Assembly (NCBI RefSeq): GCF_037975245.1
Contig: NC_092583.1
Span: 1,576,264-1,640,263 of the forward strand
Origin: Apostichopus japonicus
Taxonomy: Eukaryota > Echinodermata > Holothuroidea > Aspidochirotida > Stichopodidae
Direction: 5' to 3'
DNA length: 64,000 bases
Below, in pieces: positions 55,001 to 64,000 of this stretch. The first letter of the stretch is position 1, and the number at the start of each line of letters is the position of its first letter. Position numbers and translations under genes: made by a program. Below the pieces are notes generated by a model. The model made no database searches. It worked only from the letters and a program-made list of their open reading frames with translations, and was not told the DNA's origin.

Positions 55001-56084
55001 TAGCCTCAATAAGTACTGGTTCGTCTCAGTGAGTACTTATTAGGCCCATTGGGTACATATCAGTACTCATTAATTGAGTACTCATTAGTGGTTTACTTGT
55101 TTGTCTTAGCATAGTCTCAGTGGATGTTCTTAGCCTTAGTAAGCACTGGTTAGTCTCTTAGTGAGTACTTATTTTGCCCATTGGGTACTTATTAGTACTC
55201 ATTAACTTGTACTTATTACCTTCTGCAAGTGAAATATTTTGTAAGTATTCATTAGTATCAGTGAGTATTCAGATGTGTTTATGTGTATTTATTGCCATCA
55301 GTGAGTACTCCTAAAGGTTTGTATGTATTCATTAGTATCAGTGAGTACTCAGATGTGTTTTGTGTGTATTTATTACCATCAGTGAGTACTCCTAAAGTTT
55401 GTATGTATTTATTAGTATCAGTGAGTACTCAGATGTGTTTTGTGTGTATTTATTACCATCAGTGAGTACTCCTAAAGGTTTGTATGTATTCATTAGTATC
55501 AGTGAGTACTCAGGTGTGTTTTGTGTGTATTTATTACCATCAGTGAGTACTCCTAAAGGTTTGTATATATTCATTAGTATCAGTGAGTACTCAGATGTGT
55601 TTTATGTGTTTTTATTACCATCAGTGAGTACTTTTAAGGGTTTGTAAGTATTCATTAGTATCAGTGAGTATTCGTAAGGGTGTTCTATGTATCCGTTAGT
55701 CCATGTGAGTACTCTTAACTGTTTGTACATATTCATTAGTCTCGGTGAGTACTTGTGACTCTCTGCGTGAATATTGGTCTCGGTGAACACTCAGGTGTGA
55801 ACACAATGTCAATTTGTTAGTCTCAACGAATACTCATAAATGTTGGTATCTATTTGAGTACTCCTAGCTACTTACGTACTTTGGTTTTTTCCATCTCCCA
55901 GTTGGCTACCGCAAACTTCTCCAGCGAAGACAAGGCTCTGGAGGTGGAAGCATTCTTCAAAAGCAATCCCGCCCCCGCAGCAGAGAGAACCATACAACAG
56001 TCGCTGGAGAACATCCGTCTCAGGGCCAACTGGTTGAAACGGGACTCGGAAGAGATCGAGAAGTGGTTGAAGACCAAGGTTTAA
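38561..56084 (+). CDS. NPEPPS: NPEPPS: puromycin-sensitive aminopeptidase (M1 family)
   Basis: Zinc aminopeptidase that removes N-terminal residues from peptides, mainly in the cytosol. Exons: 38561-38974, 39871-39952, 40876-41075, 41596-41703, 42283-42483, 42792-42922, 44400-44470, 44838-44881, 45505-45669, 45911-46015, 46679-46913, 47239-47375, 48208-48342, 49431-49650, 51697-51896, 53300-53407, 54551-54703, 55902-56084. Joined: 2,892 nt, 963 residues plus stop, no frame breaks. Substrate-binding GAMEN is at 368-372. Zinc ligands are HELAH (H404, H408) and E427 in NEGFASW, spaced exactly HEXXH-X18-E. The catalytic Tyr is Y490 (ISYCKG), 85 residues after the catalytic Glu as in human PSA. 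The C-terminal ERAP1-like helical domain runs to the end ([25 protein letters not shown]). The first 97 residues are Arg-rich and nearly without acidic residues; Met98 (ATG at 38852) aligns with the internal human start. The donor after exon 3 is weak (gttcgt). The identity is certain; the start is less so. Confidence 0.97.
42959..43085. repeat. Compound microsatellite: (ATTC)n, (GATA)n, (GACA)n
   Basis: Short attc repeats near 42959-42973, then gata units from about 43003 and gaca units to about 43084, in the NPEPPS intron after exon 6. Confidence 0.93.
44995..45272 (-). mobile_element. tRNA-derived SINE, copy 2
   Basis: On the minus strand it starts gagagcgttgtggtcaagtg, contains tggttaaggcagtgg (box A side) and caggttcgaggtcc (box B), then gtccttgggcaaggcac and the 3' part gcgcatagaaatgcattt. 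It lies in the NPEPPS intron after exon 8. Confidence 0.83.
46149..46392. mobile_element. Probable hAT-like MITE (degenerate)
   Basis: Left end gggggcagatgcaggatttt and right end cctggatccacgcg resemble the CAGGGGCGGATCCAGG end also seen at 58834. Long G and C runs lie inside both ends. I see no target duplication. It lies in the NPEPPS intron after exon 10. Confidence 0.45.
46540..46640. repeat. Tandem repeat, about 38-bp unit, roughly three copies
   Basis: Units of cactggacattgcaagatac plus tattgaatttcaatgtccc. It ends about 40 bp before NPEPPS exon 11 and is open in one frame, which only mimics a longer exon. Confidence 0.9.
47600..47720 (+). repeat. Interspersed repeat shared with 23985-24110
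   Basis: Contains ctgaagaagatcctgctatg, atcaaaacatct, acacaggctttttgcag and aagcagtttgttaacag, in the same order as the complement of 23985-24110. Confidence 0.6.
47826..48136 (-). mobile_element. tRNA-derived SINE, copy 3
   Basis: On the minus strand: head near gagcatagtggacgattggt, box A-like tggttaaggcg, gtccttgggcaagatgc, ccacccagggggttaaat, gggattgtctctggg, ending in an (AAT)n tract at 47826-47840. It lies 71 bp before NPEPPS exon 13. Confidence 0.85.
48680..48775. repeat. (TGGA)n/(TGAA)n microsatellite
   Basis: tgaa units, then ggat units, then tgaa units again, in the NPEPPS intron after exon 13. Confidence 0.95.
49680..51090. repeat. Minisatellite, 46-bp unit, about 30 copies, acceptor-like
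   Basis: The unit begins aggcactgattggtcgtacc and ends cttgtttttacag. A 39-bp variant lacking the tcatcgc block recurs, and 46+46+39 bp gives a 131-bp higher-order period near 50058, 50189 and 50320. Every unit ends in a pyrimidine tract plus cag. The array starts about 40 bp after the donor of NPEPPS exon 14. Open frames read across it because of the repeats and are not genes. Confidence 0.97.
51992..52156. mobile_element. Small TIR element with 6-bp flanking duplication (copy 2)
   Basis: 165 bp, ends caggcatgacc and ggctcatccctg, flanked by gtaata (51986-51991 and 52157-52162). It is homologous to 1871-2032. It lies 96 bp after the donor of NPEPPS exon 15. Confidence 0.78.
52178..52750. 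mobile_element. Foldback element with long inverted repeats (copy 2)
   Basis: Arms start near aaggaatagtccagagg and end near cctctttggactatcctt. Internal inverted blocks include acaggtgtgatatcat with its complement, as in the 3019-3574 element, but the two copies are strongly diverged. Confidence 0.65.
53761..54057. mobile_element. Probable hAT-like element
   Basis: Starts cagggcggggaaca and ends tgtcccacccctg. The flanks gtgtagtt (53753-53760) and gtgctgtt (54058-54065) match at 6 of 8 positions. It lies in the NPEPPS intron after exon 16. Confidence 0.6.
54705..55800. repeat. Minisatellite cluster, donor-like units, in last NPEPPS intron
   Basis: Two arrays in series. The first has a period of about 131 bp (gtcttagcatagtctcagtg at 54841, 54973 and 55103). 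The second, from about 55260, has a period of about 82 bp alternating catcagtgagtactcctaa and gtatcagtgagtactcaga. Both are built on tcagtgagtact, which holds the donor hexamer gtgagt. The array begins directly behind the true donor of exon 17 (gtaagtact), which resembles the unit. Confidence 0.93.
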
Positions 56085-57180
56085 GTCCGACGGGCGCCGC
56101 AGCCCCTCCTCCATTTAACCAACGTTTTTGATGTATCCATATCAGAATGGACCTTGGCATTTGATTTTATTTTACCATGTTGACTTTCCTTTGTCTGTAT
56201 AATTAATAATATGAACAATGTAAAATTAATTGGGTACCTTCAGAAACCTGATCAGATATAAAGTTACACTGTAGACAAGATGATAGAGCAAATTTGCAAC
56301 TGTTGATGGTGGTTGCCATGACAATAGATAACATCAGCCTAGTTAGCATGGGATTTTGAGACTGGGTTGAAACAACAACAAAATCTTTTGACACATGACG
56401 TCGGTACATAAATCTGTGGATATTGCGATATGAACTGGGGATATGAAAAGATTTAATTTTTCATAGACCATTTAAAGAAAATTTTTTTGTTAATGCAGGT
56501 TGCTATTTCATATCATTTTTGTGCAAATAATAATGATGATGGTTACAATATTTTAGCTTTATGTTTTGTTTTTTTCATTTTTTTTTATAAGATTAAGAGA
56601 ACTGTACCCTGGATAGGTTCTGTAATATTCTTTTCCCCAAAATTTGTCGAAGGTTGGTACAACAGGATTCAAACATTTATTCTTTATTCATATATCTATG
56701 AGATATTAAAGTTCTGACTAAAATATTTTCTCTTTTCAAATATTCTATGCTGAAAGCAAAATGGATTTTATGGTGTATGCATATAATGCCTTGGCTTGTT
56801 AACCATAATTATTACCCACCACCCCCCCCCCCCCAAAAAAAACATTAACTTTTTCATCTACATATTAGTTTGTGATTGGGTGCCTTGTGGATATGTTATA
56901 CCCTACATTATGGCCACCTTTGGATGTGTGGTGTCATGCCTTGATTATCCACCTGAACAATATGTCTATTTTAATTTGTGTTTGATTCTGCATTTTGAAC
57001 ATGCCTCAGTTACCGAATTCGTAATTCTGTGTCCGATTTCGTTACTTATCGTATATGGTTATAAGTTAATTGACATCTGACGAAAGTTTGGTTCCCTGAC
57101 ATGAAGATATTGTGCGTACCTCTTCCAAACCCACTTCACCACCCCGACTTGCCCTTCAAATTGTATTAATAAATGATTCC
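56085..57180 (+). other. Probable NPEPPS 3' UTR
   Basis: Sequence after the stop codon, without other genes. A possible polyadenylation signal aataaa is at 57168-57173, and attaaa occurs near 56705. A C-run is at about 56822. The transcript end cannot be fixed from sequence. Confidence 0.45.
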
Positions 57181-58284
57181 ATCAGCGTTCATACCGAACA
57201 TTGTAATGTATAAATTTTATGAAATAACAACAGAGCACAATAAGACAATATCCCACTGTGACTTTTCACCCAAATTGAGAATTCCTGTTTCCTTTAACAG
57301 CTTCAGAATTGTCCCCATGATGTTTTTCCTTGCACAAAAAACGTTGGAACTTATTGTTTGTAGTTAGAGAGAACCAGAGGCTGATGGCCAACATGGATAA
57401 ACTCGAAAGAGATTTGGCAAAATAGAAATTCGAAAAATCAATATTTAACCTACAAGGTGTACAGAGTGCAATTAAAATCCAACTGTTTATATTGCCAATT
57501 TTTTTTTTTTTGTGGTTGAGCTTAACGACTTGTCACTAAATATAAAAAAAATTGTTTTTTGGCAAAATCCTGTATCATCTTGGAAGCTTTAAGTCAACTT
57601 TAGCCACAAAATCGCTTCACAAAAGTTGATGGATTTGTAGTTAAGTTTTTTTTTTGTATTTATCGTCATCAAGCCTTGCAATATGACATAGTCTATGTTA
57701 ATCAGTTCTGTTAATTATATGAAGAGAATTGTTTCATGGTATCCAGATCAAGAAATATTTGATGAAAATCATCAGAAGAAAGCCATGATCAATGTTGAAA
57801 AATGATACTTAATTGTACCGTGTAGTTATTAATGGTATCATGTGTCAAATGAAAAAGACATTTCATGATGTTTTGTTATAATATTTCATTTTGATGGTCT
57901 GTTTTTCTTCTTCTTCATTTTCTTTGATTATTCTAGCATTTGTAATTCAGTTATGTTCTCAGATATTAATACAAGGGAAGGATATACAAATTGATTATAA
58001 TGGACCGAACGGTTTGGTTACGCTTTCATTAACTTGTTGTGTGTTGTATCTATGGGCTGGACCCCTCCCCACCCCCAACCCCCTCCGCCAAAGAAAATCG
58101 CCTCTTGCCCTTCCATAAAGGATCAGTCCCTAAATAAGTCGGGCAAAGTTAGAATTTCACGTCTCTCCACCTTTGACATTTTGCAGGTGCACGTCATTGC
58201 GCAAGTCCTGGATGCACACGCGCTTATTTTCCTTCATATTTTGCCCTATAGGAGTGGTTGTAAACTTGTTACTTTCTAACTTAA
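57181..58284. other. Spacer downstream of NPEPPS, nothing recognised
   Basis: AT-rich sequence with T-runs. No coding region or mobile-element ends were recognised before the fifth TTAA MITE. Confidence 0.5.
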
Positions 58285-58596
58285 AGGCATTGAAGACTCG
58301 CCCCAAACCGCGTGCGGCCATCTGAAAAAGTTAACTTTCCGTTGCATGCAAGTGAAGTTTTGTTGTAGCTGGACCTGAGATGTCCATCGCTGTATCGTTT
58401 GTACACTGTGCTGTGGGTATTGACCGCAGCTGTATGTACTGACAGTTTACTAGTGTCTAATTACCGACGGTAGCAAGCTGTGTGTGTGTATTTTCTGGGA
58501 TCGATGGTGGTGTCTAATACTTTTGTTACACCTCATTCGAAACTAAGTCAGATTACCGGCATTAAACGTTTCTTTTTGCGCTAGTCTTCACACCCT
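58285..58596. mobile_element. TTAA-flanked MITE, copy 5
   Basis: 312-bp copy, orientation as copy 2, with TTAA at 58281-58284 and 58597-58600. It lacks a segment of about 45 bp (the gtgtcgctacaaaatgcag block) present in other copies, so it is an internal deletion derivative. Confidence 0.87.
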
Positions 58597-58833
58597 TTAA
58601 TTCGGCGAACTGCATCCGTCGCCATTATTCCCATTTTTTATTCATTTTTTTTTCTTATCGGTGTCCCTGTCTCTCTTGTTCTGTCATTTTGATATTTTAT
58701 TTACACAACATTTTGCTCTGAGATTGCTACCAAGAACGCAAGGCGCCATAAAATAATTAAAATGAAAAAACAAAACAATTATTAACTTATCAGGTTGATA
58801 GCTGTCGTGCGATTAGTATATCATTGGTACTTA

Positions 58834-58990
58834 ACAGGGGCGGATCCAGGGGGGGGCCGACCCGGCCCCGGCCCCCCCTTTTTGGAAATCAGTTGCGTTT
58901 TTTTTTATGTGGGAGTACTTCAAATTCCTAATAGGCATAACTTGTTGAAAGAAAAGCCTAATATATATCCAGCTGCTCTTCCCTGAAACG
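58834..58990. mobile_element. Single end of a hAT-like element
   Basis: Begins caggggcggatccagg followed by G and C runs. No matching right end was found, so the element is truncated or the other end is too diverged. The limits are approximate. Confidence 0.4.
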
Positions 58991-59176
58991 CGATCGTGTT
59001 TATTCCAAATTTGAAACTAAGGCAATTATCAGGCTTACGCGACATCACGTATTAATTAGATACGGCTCAGTACTATAGTGCTGACTATTACTGTCAGGGA
59101 AAATCAATGCACAGTTAGCAAGTATATCATAATTATCTGAATGAAAGGGGTGTAGGCGGTGTTTCACTATCTAACG

Positions 59177-59583
59177 CAGGGTTGTCCAACCTACGGCCCG
59201 CGGGCCACAGTCCGGCCCGCCGCAGGGTTGCGTCCGGCCCGCCAGAGATGCTCTACAGTGCGAAATTTTAGTGAGCAGATTTATTGATAACAATTTGAAG
59301 CTATACAATCAATCATTCGAACCTTCTGGGTCCACAAAACTGCATACAGGTCAGTTTGTGTGATACTCTCTAAGCGGAGGGGGGGGGGCGGGGCGGCTGG
59401 ACTTCATTCATCTGTTTTATCAGGAAGAAAAATAAATCAGTGCGCTCCGCGCGCAGTGTTCACATTTTGTTGCCTTGGGCTTCGGGCAAAAAATCGAAAA
59501 ATCGAGCGTAGGGTTAATGCGGCCCCCTCCTTCATCATAATCATTCCATGTGGCCCTCCTCTGCAAAAGGTTGGACAACCCTG
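59177..59583. mobile_element. hAT element nested in the PLE terminal repeat
   Basis: 407 bp, ends CAGGGTTGTCCAAC and GTTGGACAACCCTG (perfect 14-bp inverted repeats), flanked by exact atctaacg duplications (59169-59176 and 59584-59591). It splits the left inverted repeat of the Penelope-like element. Confidence 0.95.
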
Positions 59584-59750
59584 ATCTAACGCAACGTAGT
59601 CGCCAAGAACCTGAAGTATTTTTAAGGGAGGGCCCGAGGAACATGAACTTATAGCATGCTCCTCGTGGTGAAACATAATTGCACCTATTAGGTGAATTGA
59701 GTGTATACTGTTAATAGTAGGAGAGACTAGTGTATAGGTTCTTATGACCA

Positions 59751-59801
59751 ACTAGACCGGTTTCTGCTCTCAAACTTTATAGGAGGAGCTTCATCAGTAG
59801 T
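59751..59801 (-). ncRNA. Hammerhead ribozyme of the Penelope-like element
   Basis: The minus strand shows the full hammerhead core. Stem I strand ACTA (59798-59801) precedes CTGATGA (59791-59797). Stem II GCTC/GAGC has a 16-nt loop, GAAA is at 59761-59764, and then CCGGTC. The returning stem I strand TAGT (59751-59754) pairs with ACTA. Cleavage is expected after the C at 59755. Stem III is the minimal palindrome ACCGGT, which suits dimeric action, as known for retroelement hammerheads. The first stem II position is A opposite A rather than G-C, so activity may be weak. Confidence 0.78.
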
Positions 59802-60049
59802 AGCCTTTGAATATTTTATATTCGGCCTGGGCGTCTCGTTCTCAAAATGCATCTATTTTCTGTGCACGAGTTTTTATGGACTCATAGTGCAGCTATAAGA
59901 GCATCTAAAAGAGTTTCGTGTGAACCTTGAGAGTCAGCTGATTCTTCGTTAGTATGAAACCTTGAGTTAACAAGTAAATCTTTGAGATTTTGGGCCCTTT
60001 TGTAGGCTAGAATCGGTTCTTTTGGAAACAGTTTGGATAATTTCGCGTG

Positions 60050-60933
60050 CACGGGCGTAGCGAGCGGGGGGGGGGTGGGGGTGTCACATCCCCCAATAAT
60101 TTGGTCGCTGTCGGCAAATTTTGGGTCTGTCGGCAAAAGGACAAAAGGTGAAGAGAGCGGAAGGGGAAGAAAGAAGGAAAGCTGAATAGAGAAAAGGAGA
60201 ACGGGAGCTTCTTTATCGGTTATTTCGATTTTCCAGTTCTTCATCTGATAAACTCATTCACCAATCCAATCACCCGACGCCTGCAAGTTAAAAACCTCTC
60301 GGCAAATAACTGATAATGTCACGGCCGTCAGTATAGCTACTGTAGCCAGGCTCAGCTAGACGAGTGCCAGAATCGCCGGCAACTCAGTGAAAGAAATGGA
60401 ATTAAAGGCTTCCGTATAGGCCGCAGCCCATGAGTCGTGCTATCGTGTGACAACGTGTTGTTATTATCCTCTGTTCAGAATGACGTCATCGCAGATGTCA
60501 TTCGTTCTCCGTGGAAAACTTAAGGACACGGCTCACGAATTGTACACAATTTTTAACGTTTCTCGCTTGTATATCAATGAATGTTGTTATTTCTCATTAC
60601 CGAAAAGTTTTCTGAACATTTTCATCACGAAGTTTCACTATTTCAACGATCGGTGAAAGAGAAAACACAGTTCGATAATTGGTCCCAATTAATCCTTCTT
60701 CTGCCGACTGCCATAAAAATAATATCGAAATGGAAATTCTACGGTGCCAAATTTGACTTAAAATATGCACCAGATTGCATCTAAGGACGTTTCAAAACTA
60801 AAAATTTTCCAAAGGGGAGGGGGACACCCCCTCCCTTTAGACCCCTCCCCCATTTCAGTCACCACTTCCAGATCCGTCGGCAAATCAAATCCTCCTCACC
60901 CCCCCCAAAAAAAAACCCTTCGCTACGCCCCTG
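60050..60933. mobile_element. hAT-like element A nested in the PLE
   Basis: 884 bp, ends CACGGGCGTAGCGAG and CTTCGCTACGCCCCTG, flanked by ttcgcgtg (60042-60049) and tccgcgtg (60934-60941). Removing it restores the PLE frame through SQHAKLSKLFPKEP. It shares its terminal regions with element B at 61751 but keeps a different central segment. No transposase is encoded. Confidence 0.93.
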
Positions 60934-61750
60934 TCCGCGTGTTGCGAGATTAAGTGCCAATGTTTCAAAAGTACATTTTTCAAATGCGTGGTTTTGATAT
61001 GGGGTGTATAGGTAAGCTTGAACACCATTGGTGGTTCCTTTTGTTTAGGTTTGGTAGTGAGGTATTGCCCACGGTTTTCAAATTTTATGCCTTTCGTGGC
61101 TGAGGCAATTTCCTCTTTCTTATAGTTACAGAGTAACAGTTTCTCTGTGAACGCATTCTTTTTCTGTAAGAAATCAGTCTCATTGTTACAGAGACGTGCG
61201 TATCGTAAGACTTCCCCTTTAATGAAGCCTTTAGAAGTAGCAAGTGGGTGTGCAGAGTTTCTGTCGAGGTATTGGAAGGTTTCCGTGGGTTTGGTGTAGA
61301 CTTTGGTGTCTAATAACCCATTGGTTTCAAACCTTGGACCTTTGAAGATTTTCAAATCTAGGTATGTTACCTCGGTGTGTAATATTTCTACCGTAAACTT
61401 TAAGAAGCGGTGAATTTCATTCAACCTGTTTACTAGTTGTTCAAGTTCCTGAGGTGAACCGTCGTAAAGCCATAGAATTTCATCTCTATAGCGGAGCCAT
61501 TTTAAGATTTTTTTATCTGTCGGTAAAATCTGGTTTTCCAGTCTATGCATGACGATATCACAGATTTCCGAAGAGGCTTGGCTACCCATGGCGCAACCGA
61601 TCTTTTGTAGATAGAATTGGTTATTGAACTCGAAACAGTTTCTTGTTAAAAATAAGTTCAATTAGTTTGCGCATGGATATGGAAGATACTTTATTTATTC
61701 CATATTCGCTTTTTTCCGCCTTTTCATAGACTTCTTGACATATATCTAAT

Positions 61751-62626
61751 CAGGGGCGTAGCGAGCGGGGAGTGTGGGGGGGGGGTGTCACACCCCCCAC
61801 CCAATAATTTGGTCGCTGTCGGCAAATTTTGGGTCTGTCGGCAAAAGGAGAAAAGGTGAAGAGAGCGGAAGGGGAAGAAAGAAGGAAAGCTGAATAGAAA
61901 AAGGAGAACGGGAGCTTCTTCCGTGCCAAATTTGACTTAAAATATGCACCAGATTGCATCTAAGGACGTTCAAACTAATTTTTCCAAAGGGGAGGGGTAG
62001 ACCCCCTACCCTTAGACCCATCCCCCATTTCAGTCACTACTTCCAGATCCGTCGGCAAATCAAATTTGACTTAAAATATGCACCAGATTGCATCTAAGGA
62101 CGTTTCAAACTAAAAAATTTCCAAAGGGGAGGGGGACACCCCCTCCCCTTAGACCCCTCCCCCATTTCAGTCACCACTTCCAGATCCGTCGGCAAATCAA
62201 ATTTGACTTAAAATATACATCAGATGGCATCTAAGGACGTTTCAAAACTAAAAATTACACCCCTCCCCCATTTCAGTCACCACTTCCAGATCCGTCGGCA
62301 AATCAAATTTGACTTAAAATATACACCAGATTGCATCTAAGGACGTTTCAAAACTAAAAATTTTCCAAAGGGGAGGGGGACACCACCTCCCCTTAGACCC
62401 CTCCCCCATTTCAGTCACCACTTCCAGATCCGTCGGCAAATCAAATTTGACTTAAAATATGCACCAGATTGCATCTAAGGACGTTTCAAAACTAAAAAAT
62501 TGCCAAAGGGGAGGGGGACACCCCCTCCCCTTAGACCCCTCCCCCATTTCAGTCACCACTTCCAGATCCGTCGGCAAATCAAATTCTCCACACCCCCCCA
62601 ACAAAAACCCCTTCGCTACGCCCCTG
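61751..62626. mobile_element. hAT-like element B nested in the PLE, with internal tandem array
   Basis: 876 bp, ends CAGGGGCGTAGCGAG and CTTCGCTACGCCCCTG, flanked by exact tatctaat duplications (61743-61750 and 62627-62634). The element A central segment is missing. Instead, the right subterminal block (gacttaaaatatgcaccaga through gatccgtcggcaaatc) is repeated about five times with truncations. Confidence 0.95.
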
Positions 62627-63289
62627 TATCTAATGCCTCCTCTTGGGGAGTATTGGTATACATAGCGACGACATCGAGTGTAGCAAGTACTACTGCTTTT
62701 GGTAACGGGGTGGCTTCCACAATTTTCAGAATGTGATTTGTGTCTTTCACATAGGTGCTTTGTTTTAATACAATAGGAAGCAAGAAATAGTCCACAAATT
62801 CCGATATTTTTTCGGTCGGTGATCCGTTTCCGCTTATTATCGGGCCCTCCCTTAAAAATACTTCAGGTTCTTGGCGACTACGTTGCGTTAGATAGTGTAA
62901 AACCGCCTACATCCCCCTTTCATTAATAAGTATATCATAATTATCTCATTGAATATATCTTGTTTTATGTTTTTTTCTTGGGGTGAATCTGGTGTCATAA
63001 TTTTCGCGCAAAAGAAAAAAAACCGACGCAATAATAGTGTATCCATTGTAGTGCTCTACATGCACTGTTGAGCGTTGTTAAATATGTGTCTATCGAAAAA
63101 AATATGTGCACCAAAAAAGCGTGTCTGCAACGTTTCTGGTTTTTCTAGTTTTTGGCGAAATGTTTCACCATTTTGCATCTAAGCACTCACAATTGACCAA
63201 AAATTTCCAAGGGGGAGGGGACAACCCCTCCCCCTAGACCCCTCCCCCAGGACGCAGATCACTAAAGTGCTACCATCGGGATGTCGGCC

Positions 63290-63535
63290 CCCAGCGACGT
63301 AGCCAGGAATTTGAAAGGGGGGGAGCACTTTTTGCGATTGATATGGATTTTCAAAGTTGTAGGCACGACTATCTGAGCGGAGCGCCACCATCGGTTGGCG
63401 CGGAGCGTACAAGAAAATTTTTGGTTTTACAAACCCCCCCAGATGGCCGGAAACGGCCCTTCCCGAGTGTTCATTCTGGTTCCCTGGCCTCTTGCTAACT
63501 TGAGACACCTCATTCAATATCACTTTTAAACCCCC
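63290..63535. mobile_element. Relative of the 3713-4006 MITE, opposite orientation, degenerate
   Basis: Contains gacgtagccaggaatttga with a following G-run, then ctatctgagcggagcgccac and gcgtacaagaaaatttttgg, matching the complement of the 3713 element. The far end is not clear. Confidence 0.65.
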
Positions 63536-64000
63536 CAAACAAACGAGTTAAAATAGTACGTAATTCAATACTACATAATGTATATATTTAAAATTAGCAA
63601 GGTACATGTACAGATCAGAGTAGTCTTACTTTTCAACTTCTGATAATTGTATATACAAAGATAGGCCAGAAATGTCTTTGATACAACTACAGCCAGTACT
63701 TGTCTTTGATACAACTGTAGCTAGTAAATGTTTAAGTTAGCCTAATAAGAGAAGGCGAGAGCTATCCGACGATTGCCATCTGATGCAAAGTTTCTCAACT
63801 GTTTTCTCAACTGAAATATTATTTGCGTAAACGGGTTCTTAACTAGATGTTACTACTGACAAGATCGGAATCTAGTCTTTTTCTGCGGGTAGAGTGTTGA
63901 TTGAAACGACACGCGATAGAAATGACAGCCTAGATGACAGAAGAATAGGTCACCTATAATTTGGCCATATTCTTGCTACGTTCATTTCAATAGTTTTTCC
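63536..64000. other. Window end, nothing recognised
   Basis: No coding region, RNA or mobile-element ends were recognised. Confidence 0.5.

Larger units (their letters stand above)
59139..62927 (-). mobile_element. Penelope-like retroelement, degenerate, with inverted terminal repeats
   Basis: The minus strand encodes Penelope-type reverse transcriptase blocks in order: GPIISGNGSPTEKISEFVDY (from about 62846), LATLDVVAMYTNTP, then after a hAT insertion and a frameshift FEFNNQFYLQKIGCAMGS (about 61640), RYRDEILWLYDG, YLDLKIF, and the tail KLSKLFPKEPILAYKRAQNL (about 60050-59990), stop at 59882. The catalytic YxDD box reads YRDE. Inverted terminal repeats lie at 62840-62927 and 59139-59637 (the latter split by a hAT element). 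The direct repeat aagtatatcataattatct flanks the element (59120-59138 and 62928-62946). No GIY-YIG domain follows the RT; only 80 bp separate the stop from the hammerhead. The copy is 5'-truncated and dead. Confidence 0.9.

Noticed and set aside
55283..55790. Open frames on both strands with repeated VSISEYS-like peptides
   Set aside because: By-products of the 82-bp minisatellite in the last NPEPPS intron.
61788..62736. Pro-rich open frames on both strands
   Set aside because: They read through G/C-rich tandem units of a nested hAT element.

Overview
This is an AT-rich animal nuclear genome window: multi-exon genes with consensus GT..AG introns, and introns and spacers packed with transposon remnants. 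The proteins are clearly metazoan, and the repeat content (CR1-type LINEs, tRNA-derived SINEs, Penelope-like elements, many short TIR elements) suggests a marine deuterostome. An echinoderm, perhaps a sea cucumber, is my best guess, but this is inference only.

Four protein-coding genes can be rebuilt exon by exon, and every join keeps reading frame. (1) 669-7983, minus: the 5' part of a secreted ADAMTS/reprolysin metalloproteinase (8 exons, about 379 residues), leaving the window inside its zinc-binding HExxH motif. (2) 11859-28203, plus: PIGA, the catalytic subunit of the GPI-GlcNAc transferase (12 exons, 451 residues from the first visible Met). (3) 33088-37048, minus: TMEM41A, a VTT/DedA-family membrane protein (5 exons, 258 residues, complete). 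(4) 38561-56084, plus: the puromycin-sensitive aminopeptidase NPEPPS (18 exons, 963 residues, complete), with GAMEN, HELAH-X18-E and the catalytic Tyr intact. The first two genes are head to head, PIGA and TMEM41A are convergent, and TMEM41A and NPEPPS are head to head across about 1.5 kb. Nothing suggests a shared pathway; the order looks like ordinary genome neighbourhood.

The rest is mobile and repetitive DNA. There are five copies of a TTAA-flanked MITE, at least a dozen hAT-like non-autonomous elements (many with exact 8-bp target duplications), two copies of a small element with 6-bp duplications, two long-inverted-repeat foldback elements, three tRNA-derived SINE copies and two dead CR1-like LINE fragments. 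Several minisatellites lie inside introns.

The most informative mobile region is 59.1-62.9 kb. It holds a degenerate Penelope-like retroelement with inverted terminal repeats, a 19-bp flanking direct repeat and a recognisable hammerhead ribozyme, broken up by three hAT-type insertions. Two NPEPPS introns are also unusual: one is filled with about 30 copies of a unit ending like a 3' splice site, the other with units carrying a 5' splice-site-like sequence.
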